From assembly GCA_934234275.1 (NCBI GenBank), contig CAKQHU010000076.1, positions 1 to 6,721 of the forward strand: DNA of 6,721 nt, read 5' to 3'. Below the pieces are notes generated by a model. That model was given only the letters and a program-made list of their open reading frames with translations, was not told the origin of the DNA and ran no database searches. Shown piece by piece: positions 4,785-6,721 of the stretch; the stretch's first letter is position 1; each line of letters opens with the position of its first letter. A program made the position numbers and the translations under genes. This DNA comes from an uncultured Phascolarctobacterium sp. (lineage in GTDB: Bacteria; Bacillota; Negativicutes; Acidaminococcales; Acidaminococcaceae).

Positions 4785-6131
4785 ATGGCAAACAAACCTG
4801 TAAAAATCGTAGAAACCGTCCTGCGTGACGGACACCAATCCATCGCCGCAACACGTATGCGTATCGTTGATATGCTGCCCGTGCTGGAGAAAATTGATAA
4901 CGCCGGCTACCATGCCGTTGAAGCTTGGGGCGGTGCAACCTTTGACTCCTGCCTGCGCTTCCTGCATGAAGATCCGTGGCAGCGCCTGCGTCTGCTGAAG
5001 AAGAATCTGCCGCACACCCCAATTCAAATGCTGCTGCGTGGCCAGAACGTTCTTGGTTACACCAATTTAGCCGATGACGTTGTTTCTGAATTTGTTAAAC
5101 GTTCTGTAGATAACGGCGTTTCCATCATCCGCATTTTCGACGCACTCAACGATACCCGCAACCTGGAAACCGCAATGCGCGCCACCAAAGAAGCTGGCGG
5201 ACATGCTCAAGGCTGTATCGTTTATACCATCAGCCCTTACCACAAGGATGAAAATTTTGTGCAGCTTGGCAAAGAACTGGTACAGATGGGTGCTGACTCC
5301 ATCTGCATTAAGGATATGGCAGGACTTTTACGTCCCTATGATGCTTACAACCTGGTTAAAGCATTGAAGGCTGAAATTAATGTGCCGATTGATTTACATA
5401 CTCACTTTACCAGCGGTATGGGTGATATGACTTATCTGAAGGCTATCGAAGCAGGCGTAGATATTGTTGATACTGCGCTCTCACCCTTTGCCTGCTCTAC
5501 CAGCCAGCCATGTACCGAATCTCTTGCAGCAACATTACAGGGAACAGAATACGACACCGGCATTGACCTGCCGCTTCTGCATGATTTGGCAGATTACTTC
5601 AAAGGTGTCAAAAAGGATCTGGTAGATGATTTCAACCTGAACACCAACATTCCTATCGATCCGAAGGTACTTACCTTCCAAATCCCCGGTGGTATGCTTT
5701 CTAATCTGCTCAACCAGATGAAAGAAATGGGCGTTGCCGATAAATATCCGCAACTGCTCGAGGAAATGCCCCGCGTGCGCAAGGAATTAGGCTATCCGCC
5801 GCTGGTAACACCTACCAGTCAGATTGTAGGCACCATGGCAGTACTGAACGTAGCCTTGGGCCGCTATAAGATGATTCCCCGCGAGGTTAAGGATTTAGTT
5901 TTGGGTAAATACGGACGTACACCCGCACCTATCGACCCTGAGGTTAAACGTCTGGCTATCGGCAACGCAGAGCCTATTACCTGCCGCCCCGCAGATTTAA
6001 TTCCGCCGCAGCTGGATAATTTCCGCAAACGCCTGGCTGAGGACGGCTATCCTAATGCCAGCATGGAAGACCTGCTGAGCTATATCTCCTTCCCGGAAGT
6101 AGCAAAAGCATTCTTCGGTCACAACAGATAA
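4785..6131 (+). CDS. oadA: Biotin-dependent carboxyltransferase (oxaloacetate decarboxylase alpha / pyruvate carboxylase subunit B type), no biotinyl domain
   Basis: Transfers a carboxyl group between oxaloacetate/pyruvate and the biotin of a carrier protein, in the cytoplasm. The 448 residues comprise a TIM-barrel carboxyltransferase domain followed by the conserved PYC/OADA domain. ETVLRDGHQS (10-19) contains the metal ligand D15; K176 in SICIKDMAGLL is the expected carboxylated lysine; H205 and H207 in LHTHFTSGM are metal ligands. MLLRGQNVLGY (82-92) and QIPGGMLSN (299-307) are also typical. The protein ends right after the PYC/OADA domain (VAKAFFGHNR): no proline/alanine linker and no AMKM biotin site, so it needs a carrier encoded elsewhere. 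No decarboxylase beta or gamma subunit, nor biotin carboxylase, lies beside it. The ATG at 4785 follows GGAGG (4773-4777) by 7 bases. Oxaloacetate decarboxylation, pyruvate carboxylation and transcarboxylation (5S type) all remain possible. Confidence 0.92.
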   Translation: MANKPVKIVETVLRDGHQSIAATRMRIVDMLPVLEKIDNAGYHAVEAWGGATFDSCLRFLHEDPWQRLRLLKKNLPHTPIQMLLRGQNVLGYTNLADDVVSEFVKRSVDNGVSIIRIFDALNDTRNLETAMRATKEAGGHAQGCIVYTISPYHKDENFVQLGKELVQMGADSICIKDMAGLLRPYDAYNLVKALKAEINVPIDLHTHFTSGMGDMTYLKAIEAGVDIVDTALSPFACSTSQPCTESLAATLQGTEYDTGIDLPLLHDLADYFKGVKKDLVDDFNLNTNIPIDPKVLTFQIPGGMLSNLLNQMKEMGVADKYPQLLEEMPRVRKELGYPPLVTPTSQIVGTMAVLNVALGRYKMIPREVKDLVLGKYGRTPAPIDPEVKRLAIGNAEPITCRPADLIPPQLDNFRKRLAEDGYPNASMEDLLSYISFPEVAKAFFGHNR

Positions 6132-6215
6132 GCACAGCTCAACTCATATTTCTCTCACTAAAAGTCATCAATATATTCCTACCTTTAATTTAAATACAGC
6201 AATTGGACAAAGAGC

Positions 6216-6256
6216 ACAAAAAAGCCCGAACCTCTTCAGGAGATTCGGGCTTTTCT
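6216..6256. terminator. Bidirectional rho-independent terminator
   Basis: AAAAGCCCGAA (6220-6230) pairs perfectly with TTCGGGCTTTT (6244-6254), with an inner CCT/AGG pairing and a small bulge. A and T tracts on both sides let it work for the carboxyltransferase operon on the plus strand and the convergent gene ending at 6284 on the minus strand. The rest of the gene-free stretch 6132-6283 shows nothing recognisable. Confidence 0.92.
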
Positions 6257-6283
6257 ATATTTTGGGATACACTCTCACACGTT

Positions 6284-6721
6284 TTATTGAATTTTTTCAA
6301 ACTCGCCGTTGTAACGGGCATTTTCCTTCTCATAGGCCGCAGGATCAGCATAGCGGTTAACCTTGCTGTTCAAAGTGCAAGCCTCGGTAATGCAGTCATT
6401 AACGGCATTTTTCGTATTAATGCGCGGATCATCCTCGCTGGCAATAACATAACCTGCTACACGCAGCATGCTGCTGTCATATTCCTTGATACCGTAATCA
6501 TAGCTGAAAAGCTTACCGTCTACAACAGTGCTTTCCTTCAGCGCAACCTTCACAGTGCTGTATTTGCCAACCAGCTTTTCACCGCTGCCAACACCGGCCA
6601 GATCAAGCTTCACAACAACCGGCACCCAATTAGGACGGGTAACCAGGGATACATCTGCGGCAGTCAGTTCCTTATCCGGAGCAGCCTGCTTAATCATCTG
6701 TACAGGAAAACGCTTGCCGTA
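6284..6721 (-). CDS. Hypothetical protein, C-terminal 145 residues (cut by the right edge)
   Basis: The frame is open to the window edge: eight more codons (YGKRFPVQ) precede the first internal methionine at 6697, so the true start lies outside. The visible part is rich in alternating hydrophobic/polar stretches suggestive of beta strands (WVPVVVKLDLAGV, KYSTVKVALKESTVV, MLRVAGYVIAS). It has two cysteines (in NDCITEACTL) and a charged C-terminal end (AAYEKENARYNGEFEKIQ). No membrane segment is visible here. It might be an exported or envelope protein, but the N-terminus is missing and I do not recognise the family. It converges on the carboxyltransferase operon, shares its terminator, and has no evident functional link with it. 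Confidence 0.8.
   Translation of the reverse strand, partial: YGKRFPVQMIKQAAPDKELTAADVSLVTRPNWVPVVVKLDLAGVGSGEKLVGKYSTVKVALKESTVVDGKLFSYDYGIKEYDSSMLRVAGYVIASEDDPRINTKNAVNDCITEACTLNSKVNRYADPAAYEKENARYNGEFEKIQ

Noticed and set aside
4648..5027. Minus-strand ORFs covering the third micro-ORF and the start of the carboxyltransferase
   Set aside because: They overlap a clearly conserved coding region in antisense and show low-complexity, shadow-like composition.

Overview
The window looks like part of the chromosome of an anaerobic, fermenting Firmicute. The gene content suggests the class Negativicutes (Phascolarctobacterium/Acidaminococcus-like gut bacteria), but this is an inference from memory of gene families. 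The signs are two-subunit Fe-S hydro-lyases, a stand-alone biotin-dependent carboxyltransferase of the oxaloacetate decarboxylase/pyruvate carboxylase B type, AGGAGG-type ribosome binding sites and moderate GC. No mobile element, CRISPR array, tRNA or rRNA is visible.

Layout. Positions 1-3057 hold a tightly packed minus-strand operon, read right to left: acetolactate decarboxylase (budA), the alpha and beta subunits of a two-subunit L(+)-tartrate dehydratase/class I fumarase (ttdA, ttdB, start and stop overlapping), the small subunit of acetolactate synthase (ilvN), and the first 60 codons of its large subunit (ilvB), which runs off the left edge. Divergent from it is a LysR-type regulator gene (3240-4169), closed by a hairpin terminator. 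After a roughly 240-base regulatory stretch comes a second plus-strand operon. It has three tandem micro-ORFs of 28, 28 and 31 codons, each with its own strong ribosome binding site, then the carboxyltransferase gene (4785-6131) and a bidirectional terminator. A convergent minus-strand gene of unknown function (6284 to the right edge) is cut by the window.

How it may work together. The genes form a plausible chain: L-tartrate to oxaloacetate (TtdAB), oxaloacetate to pyruvate with the carboxyl group passed to biotin (carboxyltransferase), two pyruvate to acetolactate (IlvBN), and acetolactate to acetoin (BudA). Joint control is supported directly by sequence. The budA promoter on the minus strand and the micro-ORF/carboxyltransferase promoter on the plus strand align without gaps from a 17-bp palindrome at about -64, through a second half-conserved box over an identical TTGATT -35, a 17-bp spacer and an extended -10, to a shared CAG start region. 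The LysR protein encoded between them is the obvious candidate regulator.

The most unusual element is the run of three micropeptide genes. They share the core RIEPWxSVRxLKxxLL, keep it despite silent codon changes, and resemble a conserved segment (residues 64-75, PWQRLRLLKKNL) of the carboxyltransferase encoded 14 bases downstream of the third one.
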